Shown here: in pieces, positions 23,176 through 36,304 of the stretch
Layout: each line of letters starts with the position of its first letter
How positions within the stretch are numbered: the stretch's first letter is position 1
Assembly (NCBI GenBank): GCA_946800325.1
Contig: OX326958.1
Span: 15,156,992 to 15,220,991 of the forward strand
Length of the DNA: 64,000 nt
Direction of reading: 5' to 3'
DNA from: Luzula sylvatica
Taxonomy: Eukaryota > Streptophyta > Magnoliopsida > Poales > Juncaceae
The notes under the pieces: generated by a model
Databases searched by the model: none
What the model saw: only the letters and a program-made list of their open reading frames with translations
Told to the model about the DNA's origin: nothing
Position numbers and translations under genes: made by a program

Positions 23176-26100
23176 GAATCGTATCGTTTACCACATAACA
23201 TTTCACCAAAATTTACAAACACTAAGACAGTTTGTTTTTCGATTCAAAACAATTTGTTTATGCTTTGGGTAGTTCAAATAACGTATTTTTAGATCATTTG
23301 AATCGTATCTTTTACTACATAACATTTCACCAAAATTTACAAACACTAAGAAAGTTTGTTTTTCGATTCAAAACAATACGTTTATGCTTTGGGGAGTTCC
23401 AATAACGTATTTTTACATCATTTGAATCGTATCTTTTACCACATAACATTTCACCAAAATTAAAAAACACTAAGAAAGTTTGTTTTTCGATTCAAAACAA
23501 TCGGTTTATGCTTTGGGGAGTTCAAATAACGTATTTTGAGATCATTTGAATCGTATCTTTTACCACATAACATTTCACCGAAATTTACAAACACTAAGAA
23601 AGTTTGTTTTTCGATTCAAAACAATCTGTTTATGCTTTGGGGAGTTCAAATAACGTATTTTGAGATCATTTGAATCGTATCTTTTACCACATAACATTTC
23701 ACCGAAATTTACAAACACTAAGAAAGTTTGTTTTTCGATTCAAAAAAATTTGTTTATGCTTTGGGGAGTTCAAATAACGTATTTTGAGATCATTTGAATC
23801 GTATCTTTTACCACATAACATTTCACCAAAATTTACAAACACTAAGACAGTTTGTTTTTCGATTCAAAACAATTTGTTTATGCTTTGGGGAGTTCAAATA
23901 ACGTATTTATAGATCATTCGAATCGTATCTTTTACCACATAACATTTCACCAAAATTTACAAACACTAAGAAAGTTTGTTTTTCGATTCAAAACAATTTG
24001 TTTATGCTTTGGGGAGTTCAAATAACGTATTTTGACATCATTTGAATCGTATCTTTTACTACATAACATTTCACCAAAATTTACAAACACTAAGAAAGTT
24101 TGTTTTTCGATTCAAAACAATATGTTTATGCTTTGGGGAGTTCAAATAATGTATTTTGAGATCATTTGAATCGTATCTTTTACCACATAACATTTCACCG
24201 AAATTTACAAACACTAAGAAAGTTTGTTTTTCGATTCAAAACAATCTGTTTATGCTATGGGGAGTTCAAATAACGTATTTTGAGATCATTTGAATCGTAT
24301 CTTTTACCACATAACATTTCACCACAATTTACAAACACTGAGACAGTTTGTTTTTCGATTCAAAACAATCTGTTTATGCTTCGGGGAGTTGAAATAACGT
24401 ATTTTTAGATCATTTGAATCGTATCTTTTACCACATAACATTTCACCAAAATTTACAAACACTAAGAAAGTTTGTTTTTCGATTCAAAACAATTTGTTTA
24501 TGCTTTGGGGAGTTCAAATAACGTATTTTGAGATCATTTGAATCGTATCTTTTACCACATAACATTTCACCAAAATTTACAAACACTAAGAAAGTTTGTT
24601 TTTCGATTCAAAAAAATCTGTTTATGCTTTGGGGAGTTCAAATAATGTATTTTGAGATCATTTGAATCGTATCTTTTACCACATAACATTTCACCAAAAT
24701 TTACAAACACTAAGAAAGTTTATTTTTCGATTCAAAACAATTTGTTTATGCTTTGGGGAGTTCAAATAACGTATTTTTAGATCATTTGAAACGTATCTTT
24801 TACCGCATAACATTTCACCAAAATTTACAAATACTAAGAAAGTTTGTTTTTCGATTCAAAACAATTTGTTTATGCTTTGGGGAGTTTTAATAACGTATTT
24901 TGAGATCATTTGAATCGTATCTTTTTCTACATAACATTTCACCAAAATTTACAAACACTAAGAAAGTTCGTTTTTCGATTCAAAACAATCTGTTCATGAT
25001 TTGGGGAGTTCAAATAATGTATTTTGAGATCATTTGAATCGTATCTTTTACCACATAACATTTCACCAAAATTTACAAACACTAAGAAAGTTTGTTTTTC
25101 GATTCAAAACAATCGGTTTATGCTTTGGGGAGTTCAAATAACGTATTTTGAGATCATTTGAATCGTATCTTTTACCACATAACATTTCACCGAAATTTAC
25201 AAACACTAAGAAAGTTTGTTTTTCGATTCAAAACAATCTGTTTATGCTTTGGGGAGTTCAAATAACGTATTTTGAGATCATTTGAATCGTATCTTTTACT
25301 ACATAACATTTCACCAAAATTTACAAACACTAAGAAAGTTTGTTTTTCGATTCAAAACAATTTGTTTATGCTTTGGGGAGTTCAAATAACGTATTTTGAG
25401 ATCATTTGAATCGTATCTTTTACTACAAAACATTTCACCAAAATTTACAAACACTAAGAAAGTTTGTTTTTCGATTCAAAACAATATGTTTATGCTTTGG
25501 GGAGTTCAAATAATGTATTTTGAGATCATTTGAATCGTATCTTTTACCACATAACATTTGACCGAAATTTACAAACACTAAGAAAGTTTGTTTTTCGATT
25601 CAAAACAATCTGTTTATGCTATGGGGAGTTCAAATAACATATTTTGAGATCATTTGAATCGTATCTTTTACCACATAACATTTCACCACAATTTACAAAC
25701 ACTGAGACAGTTTGTTTTTCGATTCAAAACAATCTGTTTATGCTTCGGGGAGTTGAAATAACGTATTTTTAGATCATTTGAATCGTATCTTTTACCACAT
25801 AACATTTCACCAAAATTTACAAACACTAAGAAAGTTTGTTTTTCGATTCAAAACAATTTGTTTATGCTTTGGGGAGTTCAAATAACGTATTTTGAGATCA
25901 TTTGAATCGTATCTTTTACCACATAACATTTCACCAAAATTTACAAACACTAAGAAAGTTTGTTTTTCGATTCAAAAAAATCTGTTTATGCTTTGGGGAG
26001 TTCAAATAATGTATTTTGAGATCATTTGAATCGTATCTTTTACCACATAACATTTCACCAAAATTTACAAACACTAAGAAAGTTTATTTTTCGATTCAAA

Positions 26101-27262
26101 ACAATTTGTTTATGCTTTGGGGAGTTCAAATAACGTATTTTTAGATCATTTGAAACGTATCTTTTACCACATAACATTTCACCTAAATTTACAAAAACTA
26201 AGAAAGTTTGTTTTTCGATTGAAAACAATTTGTTTATGCTTTGGGGAGTTTAAATAACGTATTTTGAGATCATTTGAATCGTATCTTTTTCTACATAACA
26301 TTTCACCAAAATTTACAAACACTAAGAAAGTTTGTTTTTCGATTCAAAACAATCTGTTCATGATTTGGGGAGTTCAAATAATGTATTTTGATTTGAATCG
26401 TATCTTTTACCACATAACATTTCACCAAAATTTACAAACACTAAGAAATTTTGTTTTTCGATTCAAAACAATCTGTTTATGCTTTGGGGAGTTCAAATAA
26501 CGTATTTTGAGATCATTTGAATCGTATCTTTTACCACATAACATTTCACCAAAATTTACAAACACTAAGACAGTTTGTTTTTCGATTCAAAACAATTTGT
26601 TTATGCTTTGGGGAGTTCAAATAACGTATTTATAGATCATTCGAATCGTATCTTTTACCACATAACATTTCACCAAAATTTACAAACACTAAGACAGTTT
26701 GTTTTTCGATTCAAAACAATCTGTTTATGCTTTGGGGAGTTCAAATAACGTATTTATAGATCATTCGAATCGTATCTTTTACCACATAACATTTCACCAA
26801 AATTTACAAACACTAAGAAAGTTTGTTTTTCGATTCAAAACAATCTGTTAATGCTTTGGGGAGTTGAAATAACGTATTTTGAGATCATTTGAATCGTATC
26901 TTTTACTACATAACATTTCACCAAAATTTACAAACACTAAGAAATTTTGTTTTTCGATTCAAAACAATCTGTTTATGCTTTGGGGAGTTCAAATAACGTA
27001 TTTTGAGATCATTTGAATCGTATCTTTTACCACAAAACATTTCACCAAAATTAACAAACACTAAGAAAGTTTGTTTTTCGATTCAAAACAATCGGTTTAT
27101 GCTTTGGGGAGTTCAAATAACGTATTTTGAGATCATTTGAATCGTATCTTTTACCACATAACATTTCACCGAAATTTACAAACACTAAGAAAGTTTGTTT
27201 TTCGATTCAAAACAATTTGTTTATGCTTTGGGGAGTTCAAATAACGTATTTTGAGATCATTT
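23176..27262 (+). repeat. Tandem 33-monomer higher-order unit, copy 1 (4087 bp)
   Basis: Starts with the GTATCGTTTACC monomer and ends just before its repeat. The unit includes CAATACG with GGAGTTCC, AATTAAAAAACAC, CAATCGG, CAAAAAAATTTG, TATAGATCATTCGAATCG, TTCGGGGAGTTG at 24375 and 25739 (11 monomers apart), GAAACGTATC with CGCATAAC, GAGTTTTAATAACG, TTCATGATTTGG, and the 119-bp monomer at 26276-26394. Spacing is 33 x 124 less 5 bp for the 119-bp monomer. Copy 2 follows directly. Confidence 0.92.
26276..26394 (+). repeat. 119-bp monomer variant, first of eight
   Basis: A 5-bp deletion turns TTTTGAGATCATTTG into TTTTGATTTG, removing the GATC site. The other copies are at 30362-30480, 33085-33203, 41761-41879, 43368-43486, 46339-46457, 51170-51288 and 61087-61205. 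All eight carry TTTTTCTACATAAC and TTCATGATTTGG, all follow a monomer with GAGTTTAAATAACG, and all precede one with AAATTTTG, so they descend from one deletion event. The deletion changes the frame, which produces a short spurious open frame over each copy. None occurs before 26 kb. Confidence 0.93.
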
Positions 27263-30200
27263 GAATCGTATCGTTTACCACATAACATTTCACCAAAATT
27301 TACAAACACTAAGACAGTTTGTTTTTCGATTCAAAACAATTTGTTTATGCTTTGGGTAGTTCAAATAACGTATTTTTAGATCATTTGAATCGTATCTTTT
27401 ACTACATAACATTTCACCAAAATTTACAAACACTAAGAAAGTTTGTTTTTCGATTCAAAACAATACGTTTATGCTTTGGGGAGTTCCAATAACGTATTTT
27501 TACATCATTTGAATCGTATCTTTTACCACATAACATTTCACCAAAATTAAAAAACACTAAGAAAGTTTGTTTTTCGATTCAAAACAATCGGTTTATGCTT
27601 TGGGGAGTTCAAATAACGTATTTTGAGATCATTTGAATCGTATCTTTTACCACATAACATTTCACCGAAATTTACAAACACTAAGAAAGTTTGTTTTTCG
27701 ATTCAAAACAATCTGTTTATGCTTTGGGGAGTTCAAATAACGTATTTTGAGATCATTTGAATCGTATCTTTTACCACATAACATTTCACCGAAATTTACA
27801 AACACTAAGAAAGTTTGTTTTTCGATTCAAAAAAATTTGTTTATGCTTTGGGGAGTTCAAATAACGTATTTTGAGATCATTTGAATCGTATCTTTTACCA
27901 CATAACATTTCACCAAAATTTACAAACACTAAGACAGTTTGTTTTTCGATTCAAAACAATTTGTTTATGCTTTGGGGAGTTCAAATAACGTATTTATAGA
28001 TCATTCGAATCGTATCTTTTACCACATAACATTTCACCAAAATTTACAAACACTAAGAAAGTTTGTTTTTCGATTCAAAACAATTTGTTTATGCTTTGGG
28101 GAGTTCAAATAACGTATTTTTACATCATTTGAATCGTATCTTTTACTACATAACATTTCACCAAAATTTACAAACACTAAGAAAGTTTGTTTTTCGATTC
28201 AAAACAATATGTTTATGCTTTGGGGAGTTCAAATAATGTATTTTGAGATCATTTGAATCGTATCTTTTACCACATAACATTTCACCGAAATTTACAAACA
28301 CTAAGAAAGTTTGTTTTTCGATTCAAAACAATCTGTTTATGCTATGGGGAGTTCAAATAACGTATTTTGAGATCATTTGAATCGTATCTTTTACCACATA
28401 ACATTTCACCACAATTTACAAACACTGAGACAGTTTGTTTTTCGATTCAAAACAATCTGTTTATGCTTCGGGGAGTTGAAATAACGTATTTTTAGATCAT
28501 TTGAATCGTATCTTTTACCACATAACATTTCACCAAAATTTACAAACACTAAGAAAGTTTGTTTTTCGATTCAAAACAATTTGTTTATGCTTTGGGGAGT
28601 TCAAATAACGTATTTTGAGATCATTTGAATCGTATCTTTTACCACATAACATTTCACCAAAATTTACAAACACTAAGAAAGTTTGTTTTTCGATTCAAAA
28701 AAATCTGTTTATGCTTTGGGGAGTTCAAATAATGTATTTTGAGATCATTTGAATCGTATCTTTTACCACATAACATTTCACCAAAATTTACAAACACTAA
28801 GAAAGTTTATTTTTCGATTCAAAACAATTTGTTTATGCTTTGGGGAGTTCAAATAACGTATTTTTAGATCATTTGAAACGTATCTTTTACCGCATAACAT
28901 TTCACCAAAATTTACAAATACTAAGAAAGTTTGTTTTTCGATTCAAAACAATTTGTTTATGCTTTGGGGAGTTTTAATAACGTATTTTGAGATCATTTGA
29001 ATCGTATCTTTTTCTACATAACATTTCACCAAAATTTACAAACACTAAGAAAGTTCGTTTTTCGATTCAAAACAATCTGTTCATGATTTGGGGAGTTCAA
29101 ATAATGTATTTTGAGATCATTTGAATCGTATCTTTTACCACATAACATTTCACCAAAATTTACAAACACTAAGAAAGTTTGTTTTTCGATTCAAAACAAT
29201 CGGTTTATGCTTTGGGGAGTTCAAATAACGTATTTTGAGATCATTTGAATCGTATCTTTTACCACATAACATTTCACCGAAATTTACAAACACTAAGAAA
29301 GTTTGTTTTTCGATTCAAAACAATCTGTTTATGCTTTGGGGAGTTCAAATAACGTATTTTGAGATCATTTGAATCGTATCTTTTACTACATAACATTTCA
29401 CCAAAATTTACAAACACTAAGAAAGTTTGTTTTTCGATTCAAAACAATTTGTTTATGCTTTGGGGAGTTCAAATAACGTATTTTGAGATCATTTGAATCG
29501 TATCTTTTACTACAAAACATTTCACCAAAATTTACAAACACTAAGAAAGTTTGTTTTTCGATTCAAAACAATATGTTTATGCTTTGGGGAGTTCAAATAA
29601 TGTATTTTGAGATCATTTGAATCGTATCTTTTACCACATAACATTTGACCGAAATTTACAAACACTAAGAAAGTTTGTTTTTCGATTCAAAACAATCTGT
29701 TTATGCTATGGGGAGTTCAAATAACGTATTTTGAGATCATTTGAATCGTATCTTTTACCACATAACATTTCACCACAATTTACAAACACTGAGACAGTTT
29801 GTTTTTCGATTCAAAACAATCTGTTTATGCTTCGGGGAGTTGAAATAACGTATTTTATATCATTTGAATCGTATCTTTTACCACATAACATTTCACCAAA
29901 ATTTACAAACACTAAGAAAGTTTGTTTTTCGATTCAAAACAATTTGTTTATGCTTTGGGGAGTTCAAATAACGTATTTTGAGATCATTTGAATCGTATCT
30001 TTTACCACATAACATTTCACCAAAATTTACAAACACTAAGAAAGTTTGTTTTTCGATTCAAAAAAATCTGTTTATGCTTTGGGGAGTTCAAATAATGTAT
30101 TTTGAGATCATTTGAATCGTATCTTTTACCACATAACATTTCACCAAAATTTACAAACACTAAGAAAGTTTATTTTTCGATTCAAAACAATTTGTTTATG

Positions 30201-31348
30201 CTTTGGGGAGTTCAAATAACGTATTTTTAGATCATTTGAAACGTATCTTTTACCACATAACATTTCACCTAAATTTACAAAAACTAAGAAAGTTTGTTTT
30301 TCGATTGAAAACAATTTGTTTATGCTTTGGGGAGTTTAAATAACGTATTTTGAGATCATTTGAATCGTATCTTTTTCTACATAACATTTCACCAAAATTT
30401 ACAAACACTAAGAAAGTTTGTTTTTCGATTCAAAACAATCTGTTCATGATTTGGGGAGTTCAAATAATGTATTTTGATTTGAATCGTATCTTTTACCACA
30501 TAACATTTCACCAAAATTTACAAACACTAAGAAATTTTGTTTTTCGATTCAAAACAATCTGTTTATGCTTTGGGGAGTTCAAATAACGTATTTTGAGATC
30601 ATTTGAATCGTATCTTTTACCACATAACATTTCACCAAAATTTACAAACACTAAGACAGTTTGTTTTTCGATTCAAAACAATTTGTTTATGCTTTGGGGA
30701 GTTCAAATAACGTATTTATAGATCATTCGAATCGTATCTTTTACCACATAACATTTCACCAAAATTTACAAACACTAAGACAGTTTGTTTTTCGATTCAA
30801 AACAATCTGTTTATGCTTTGGGGAGTTCAAATAACGTATTTATAGATCATTCGAATCGTATCTTTTACCACATAACATTTCACCAAAATTTACAAACACT
30901 AAGAAAGTTTGTTTTTCGATTCAAAACAATCTGTTAATGCTTTGGGGAGTTGAAATAACGTATTTTGAGATCATTTGAATCGTATCTTTTACTACATAAC
31001 ATTTCACCAAAATTTACAAACACTAAGAAATTTTGTTTTTCGATTCAAAACAATCTGTTTATGCTTTGGGGAGTTCAAATAACGTATTTTGAGATCATTT
31101 GAATCGTATCTTTTACCACAAAACATTTCACCAAAATTAACAAACACTAAGAAAGTTTGTTTTTCGATTCAAAACAATCGGTTTATGCTTTGGGGAGTTC
31201 AAATAACGTATTTTGAGATCATTTGAATCGTATCTTTTACCACATAACATTTCACCGAAATTTACAAACACTAAGAAAGTTTGTTTTTCGATTCAAAACA
31301 ATCTGTTTATGCTTTGGGGAGTTCAAATAACGTATTTTGAGATCATTT
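27263..31348 (+). repeat. Tandem 33-monomer higher-order unit, copy 2 (4086 bp)
   Basis: Near-identical to copy 1 over the full length. By eye I found only about four or five differences: TTGACATC at about 24032 versus TTTACATC at 28118; AACATATT at about 25637 versus AACGTATT at about 29724; TTTTTAGATC at about 25768 versus TTTTATATC at about 29854 (a substitution and a one-base deletion); and CAATTTG versus CAATCTG in the last monomer. Even private changes such as AAGTTCGTTTTTCG and ACATTTGACCG are shared. After 31348 the sequence no longer returns to GTATCGTTTACC. Confidence 0.92.
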
Positions 31349-34300
31349 GAATCGTATCTTTTACTACATAACATTTCACCAAAATTTACAAACACTAAGA
31401 AAGTTTGTTTTTCGATTCAAAACAATTTGTTTATGCTTTGGGGAGTTCAAATAACGTATTTTGAGATCATTTGAATCGTATCTTTTACTACATAACATTT
31501 CACCAAAATTTACAAACACTAAGAAAGTTTGTTTTTCGATTCAAAACAATATGTTTATGCTTTGGGGAGTTCAAATAATGTATTTTGAGATCATTTGAAT
31601 CGTATCTTTTACCACATAACATTTCACCGAAATTTACAAACACTAAGAAAGTTTGTTTTTCGATTCAAAACAATCTGTTTATGCTATGGGGAGTTCAAAT
31701 AACGTATTTTGAGATCATTTGAATCGTATCTTTTACCACATAACATTTCACCACAATTTACAAACACTGAGACAGTTTGTTTTTCGATTCAAAACAATCT
31801 GTTTATGCTTCGGGGAGTTGAAATAACGTATTTTTAGATCATTTGAATCGTATCTTTTACCACATAACATTTCACCAAAATTTACAAACACTAAGAAAGT
31901 TTGTTTTTCGATTCAAAAAAATTTGTTTATGCTTTGGGGAGTTCAAATAACGTATTTTGAGATCATTTGAATCGTATCTTTTACCACATAACATTTCACC
32001 AAAATTTACAAACACTAAGAAAGTTTGTTTTTCGATTCAAAAAAATCTGTTTATGCTTTGGGGAGTTCAAATAATGTATTTTGAGATCATTTGAATCGTA
32101 TCTTTTACCACATAACATTTCACCAAAATTTACAAACACTAAGAAAGTTTATTTTTCGATTCAAAACAATTTGTTTATGCTTTGGGGAGTTCAAATAACG
32201 TATTTTTAGATCATTTGAAACGTATCTTTTACCGCATAACATTTCACCAAAATTTACAAATACTAAGAAAGTTTGTTTTTCGATTCAAAACAATTTGTTT
32301 ATGCTTTGGGGAGTTTTAATAACGTATTTTGAGATCATTTGAATCGTATCTTTTTCTACATAACATTTCACCAAAATTTACAAACACTAAGAAAGTTTGT
32401 TTTTCGATTCAAAACAATCTGTTCATGATTTGGGGAGTTCAAATAATGTATTTTGAGATCATTTGAATCGTATCTTTTACCACATAACATTTCACCAAAA
32501 TTTACAAACACTAAGAAAGTTTGTTTTTCGATTCAAAACAATACGTTTATGCTTTGGGGAGTTCCAATAACGTATTTTTACATCATTTGAATCGTATCTT
32601 TTACCACATAACATTTCACCAAAATTAACAAACACTAAGAAAGTTTGTTTTTCGATTCAAAACAATCGGTTTATGCTTTGGGGAGTTCAAATAACGTATT
32701 TTGAGATCATTTGAATCGTATCTTTTACCACATAACATTTCACCGAAATTTACAAACACTAAGAAAGTTTGTTTTTCGATTCAAAAAAATCTGTTTATGC
32801 TTTGGGGAGTTCAAATAATGTATTTTGAGATCATTTGAATCGTATCTTTTACCACATAACATTTCACCAAAATTTACAAACACTAAGAAAGTTTATTTTT
32901 CGATTCAAAACAATTTGTTTATGCTTTGGGGAGTTCAAATAACGTATTTTTAGATCATTTGAAACGTATCTTTTAACGCATAACATTTCACCAAAATTTA
33001 CAAAAACTAAGAAAGTTTGTTTTTCGATTCAAAACAATTTGTTTATGCTTTGGGGAGTTTAAATAACGTATTTTGAGATCATTTGAATCGTATCTTTTTC
33101 TACATAACATTTCACCAAAATTTACAAACACTAAGAAAGTTTGTTTTTCGATTCAAAACAATCTGTTCATGATTTGGGGAGTTCAAATAATGTATTTTGA
33201 TTTGAATCGTATCTTTTACCACATAACATTTCACCAAAATTTACAAACACTAAGAAATTTTGTTTTTCGATTCAAAACAATCTGTTTATGCTTTGGGGAG
33301 TTCAAATAACGTATTTTGAGATCATTTGAATCGTATCTTTTACCACATAACATTTCACCAAAATTTACAAACACTAAGACAGTTTGTTTTTCGATTCAAA
33401 ACAATTTGTTTATGCTTTGGGGAGTTCAAATAACGTATTTATAGATCATTCGAATCGTATCTTTTACCACATAACATTTCACCAAAATTTACAAACACTA
33501 AGAAAGTTTGTTTTTCGATTCAAAACAATTTGTTTATGCTTTGGGGAGTTAAAATAACGTATTTTGAGATCATTTGAATCGTATCTTTTACTACATAACA
33601 TTTCACCAAAATTTACAAACACTAAGAAAGTTTGTTTTTCGATTCAAAACAATATGTTTATGCTTTGGGGAGTTCAAATAATGTATTTTGAGATCATTTG
33701 AATCGTATCTTTTACCACATAACATTTCACCGAAATTTACAAACACTAAGAAAGTTTGTTTTTCGATTCAAAACAATCTGTTTATGCTATGGGGAGTTCA
33801 AATAACGTATTTTGAGATCATTTGAATCGTATCTTTTACCACATAACATTTCACCACAATTTACAAACACTGAGACAGTTTGTTTTTCGATTCAAAACAA
33901 TCTGTTTATGCTTCGGGGAGTTGAAATAACGTATTTTTAGATCATTTGAATCGTATCTTTTACCACATAACATTTCACCAAAATTTACAAACACTAAGAA
34001 AGTTTGTTTTTCGATTCAAACCAATATGTTTATGCTTTGGGGAGTTCAAATAATGTATTTTGAGATCATTTGAATCGTATCTTTTACCACATAACATTTC
34101 ACCAAAATTTACAAACACTAAGAAAGTTTGTTTTCCGATTCAAAACAATCTGTTTATGCTATGGGGAGTTCAAATAACGTATTTTGAGATCATTTGAATC
34201 GTATCTTTTACCACATAACATTTCACCAAAATTTACAAACACTAAGACAGTTTGTTTTTCGATTCAAAACAATTTGTTTATGCTTTGGGGAGTTCAAATA

Positions 34301-36056
34301 ACGTATTTTTAGATCATTTGAATCGTATCTTTTACCACATAACATTTCACCAAAATTTACAAACACTAAGAAAGTTTGTTTTTCGATTCAAAACAATTTG
34401 TTTATGCTTTGGGGAGTTCAAATAACGTATTTTGAGATCATTTGAATCGTATCTTTTACTACATAACATTTCACCAAAATTTACAAACAATAAGAAAGTT
34501 TGTTTTTCGATTCAAAACAATCTGTTTATGCTTTGGGGAGTTCAAATAATGTATTTTGAGATCATTTGAATCGTATCTTTTACCACATAACATTTCACCA
34601 AAATTTACAAACACTAAGACAGTTTGTTTTTCGATTCAAAACAATTTGTTTATGCTTTGGGTAGTTCAAATAACGTATTTTTAGATCATTTGAATCGTAT
34701 CTTTTACTACATAACATTTCACCAAAATTTACAAACACTAAGAAAGTTTGTTTTTCGATTCAAAACAATTTGTTTATGCTTTGGGGAGTTCAAATAACAT
34801 ATTTTTACATCATTCGAATCGTATCTTTTACCACATAACATTTCACCAAAATTTACAAACACTAAGACAGTTTTGTTTTTCGATTCAAAACAATCTGTTT
34901 ATGCTTCGGGGAGTTGAAATAACGTATTTTAAGATCATTTGAATCGTATCTTTTACTACATAACATTTCACCAAAATTTACAAACACTAAGAAATTTTGT
35001 TTTTCGATTCAAAACAATCTGTTTATGCTTTGGGGAGTTCAAATAACGTATTTTGAGATCATTTGAATCGTATCGTTTACCACATAACATTTCACCAAAA
35101 TTTACAAACACTAAGACAGTTTGTTTTTCGATTCAAAACAATTTGTTTATGCTTTGGGTAGTTCAAATAACGTATTTTTAGATCATTTGAATCGTATCTT
35201 TTACTACATAACATTTCACCAAAATTAACAAACACTAAGAAAGTTTGTTTTTCGATTCAAAACAATCGGTTTATGCTTTGGGGAGTTCAAATAACGTATT
35301 TTGAGATCATTTGAATCGTATCTTTTACCACATAACATTTCACCAAAATTTACAAACACTAAGAAAGTTTATTTTTCGATTCAAAACAATTTGTTTATGC
35401 TTTGGGGAGTTCAAATAACGTATTTTTAGATCATTTGAAACGTATCTTTTACCGCATAACATTTCACCAAAATTTACAAATACTAAGAAAGTTTGTTTTT
35501 CGATTCAAAACAATTTGTTTATGCTTTGGGGAGTTTTAATAACGTATTTTGAGATCATTTGAATCGTATCTTTTTCTACATAACATTTCACCAAAATTTA
35601 CAAACACTAAGAAAGTTTGTTTTTCGATTCAAAACAATCTGTTCATGATTTGGGGAGTTCAAATAATGTATTTTGAGATCATTTGAATCGTATCTTTTAC
35701 CACATAACATTTCACCAAAATTTACAAACACTAAGAAAGTTTGTTTTTCGATTCAAAACAATACGTTTATGCTTTGGGGAGTTCAAATAACGTATTTTGA
35801 GATCATTTGAATCGTATCTTTTACCACATAACATTTCACCAAAATTTACAAACACTAAGACAGTTTGTTTTTCGATTCAAAACAATTTGTTTATGCTTTG
35901 GGGAGTTCAAATAACGTATTTATAGATCATTCGAATCGTATCTTTTAACACATAACATTTCACCCAAATTTACAAACACTAAGAAAGTTTGTTTTTCGAT
36001 TCAAAACAATTTGTTTATGCTTTGGGGAGTTCAAATAACGTATTTTGAGATCATTT
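31349..36056 (+). repeat. Family 2 mosaic segment
   Basis: These 4.7 kb are built of family 2 monomer strings in changing order: an 11-like string with TTCGGGGAGTTG at 31804, GAAACG/CGCATAAC monomers at about 32218, 32940 and 35438, a 119-bp monomer at 33085, the block copied from 22-23.3 kb (33984-35224), and a 14-monomer string to 36056. Some strings match the 33-mer unit for several monomers and then switch phase, for example near 35224, where the 22-kb type sequence changes to an ATTAACAAAC and CAATCGG monomer. Confidence 0.8.
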
Positions 36057-36304
36057 GAATCGTATCTTTTACTACATAACATTTCACCAAAATTTACAAA
36101 CACTAAGAAAGTTTGTTTTTCGATTCAAAACAATATGTTTATGCTTTGGGGAGTTCAAATAATGTATTTTGAGATCATTTGAATCGTATCTTTTACTACA
36201 TAACATTTCACCAAAATTTACAAACACTAAGAAAGTTTGTTTTTCGATTCAAAACAATATGTTTATGCTTTGGGGAGTTCAAATAATGTATTTTGAGATC
36301 ATTT
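36057..36304 (+). repeat. Two adjacent identical monomers
   Basis: Monomers 36057-36180 and 36181-36304 are identical as read: TTTTACTACATAAC, CAATATG, GCTTTGGGG and AATGTATT. Neighbouring monomers normally differ at several sites, so this is a very recent single-monomer duplication or conversion. The following five monomers repeat a three-monomer theme (CAATTTG, CAATATG, then CCGAAATTT with GCTATGG). Confidence 0.85.

Larger units (their letters stand above)
22095..23335 (+). repeat. Ten-monomer block reused at about 33984-35224 (offset 11889 bp)
   Basis: Shared ordered markers are TTCAAACCAATATG, TTTTCCGATTC, GCTATGG, CAATAAG, TTTGGGTAGTTC, AACATATTTTTACATC with ATTCGAATCG, the extra T in GACAGTTTTG, TTCGGGGAGTTG, ATTTTAAGATC, AAATTTTG and GTATCGTTTACC. 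I noticed ACAGAAC versus ACATAAC at about 22692, CAATATG versus CAATCTG, and TATAAAC versus TACAAAC as differences. The edges fall inside monomers rather than at boundaries. Confidence 0.85.

Noticed and set aside
26264..26500. A 78-codon open frame, repeated almost unchanged eight times between 26 and 61 kb, as a possible small protein gene family
   Set aside because: It spans a 119-bp monomer and its neighbour. The repeat length shifts the frame, so the two halves translate the same DNA in different frames. Repetition comes from satellite amplification; there is no start context, promoter or family resemblance.
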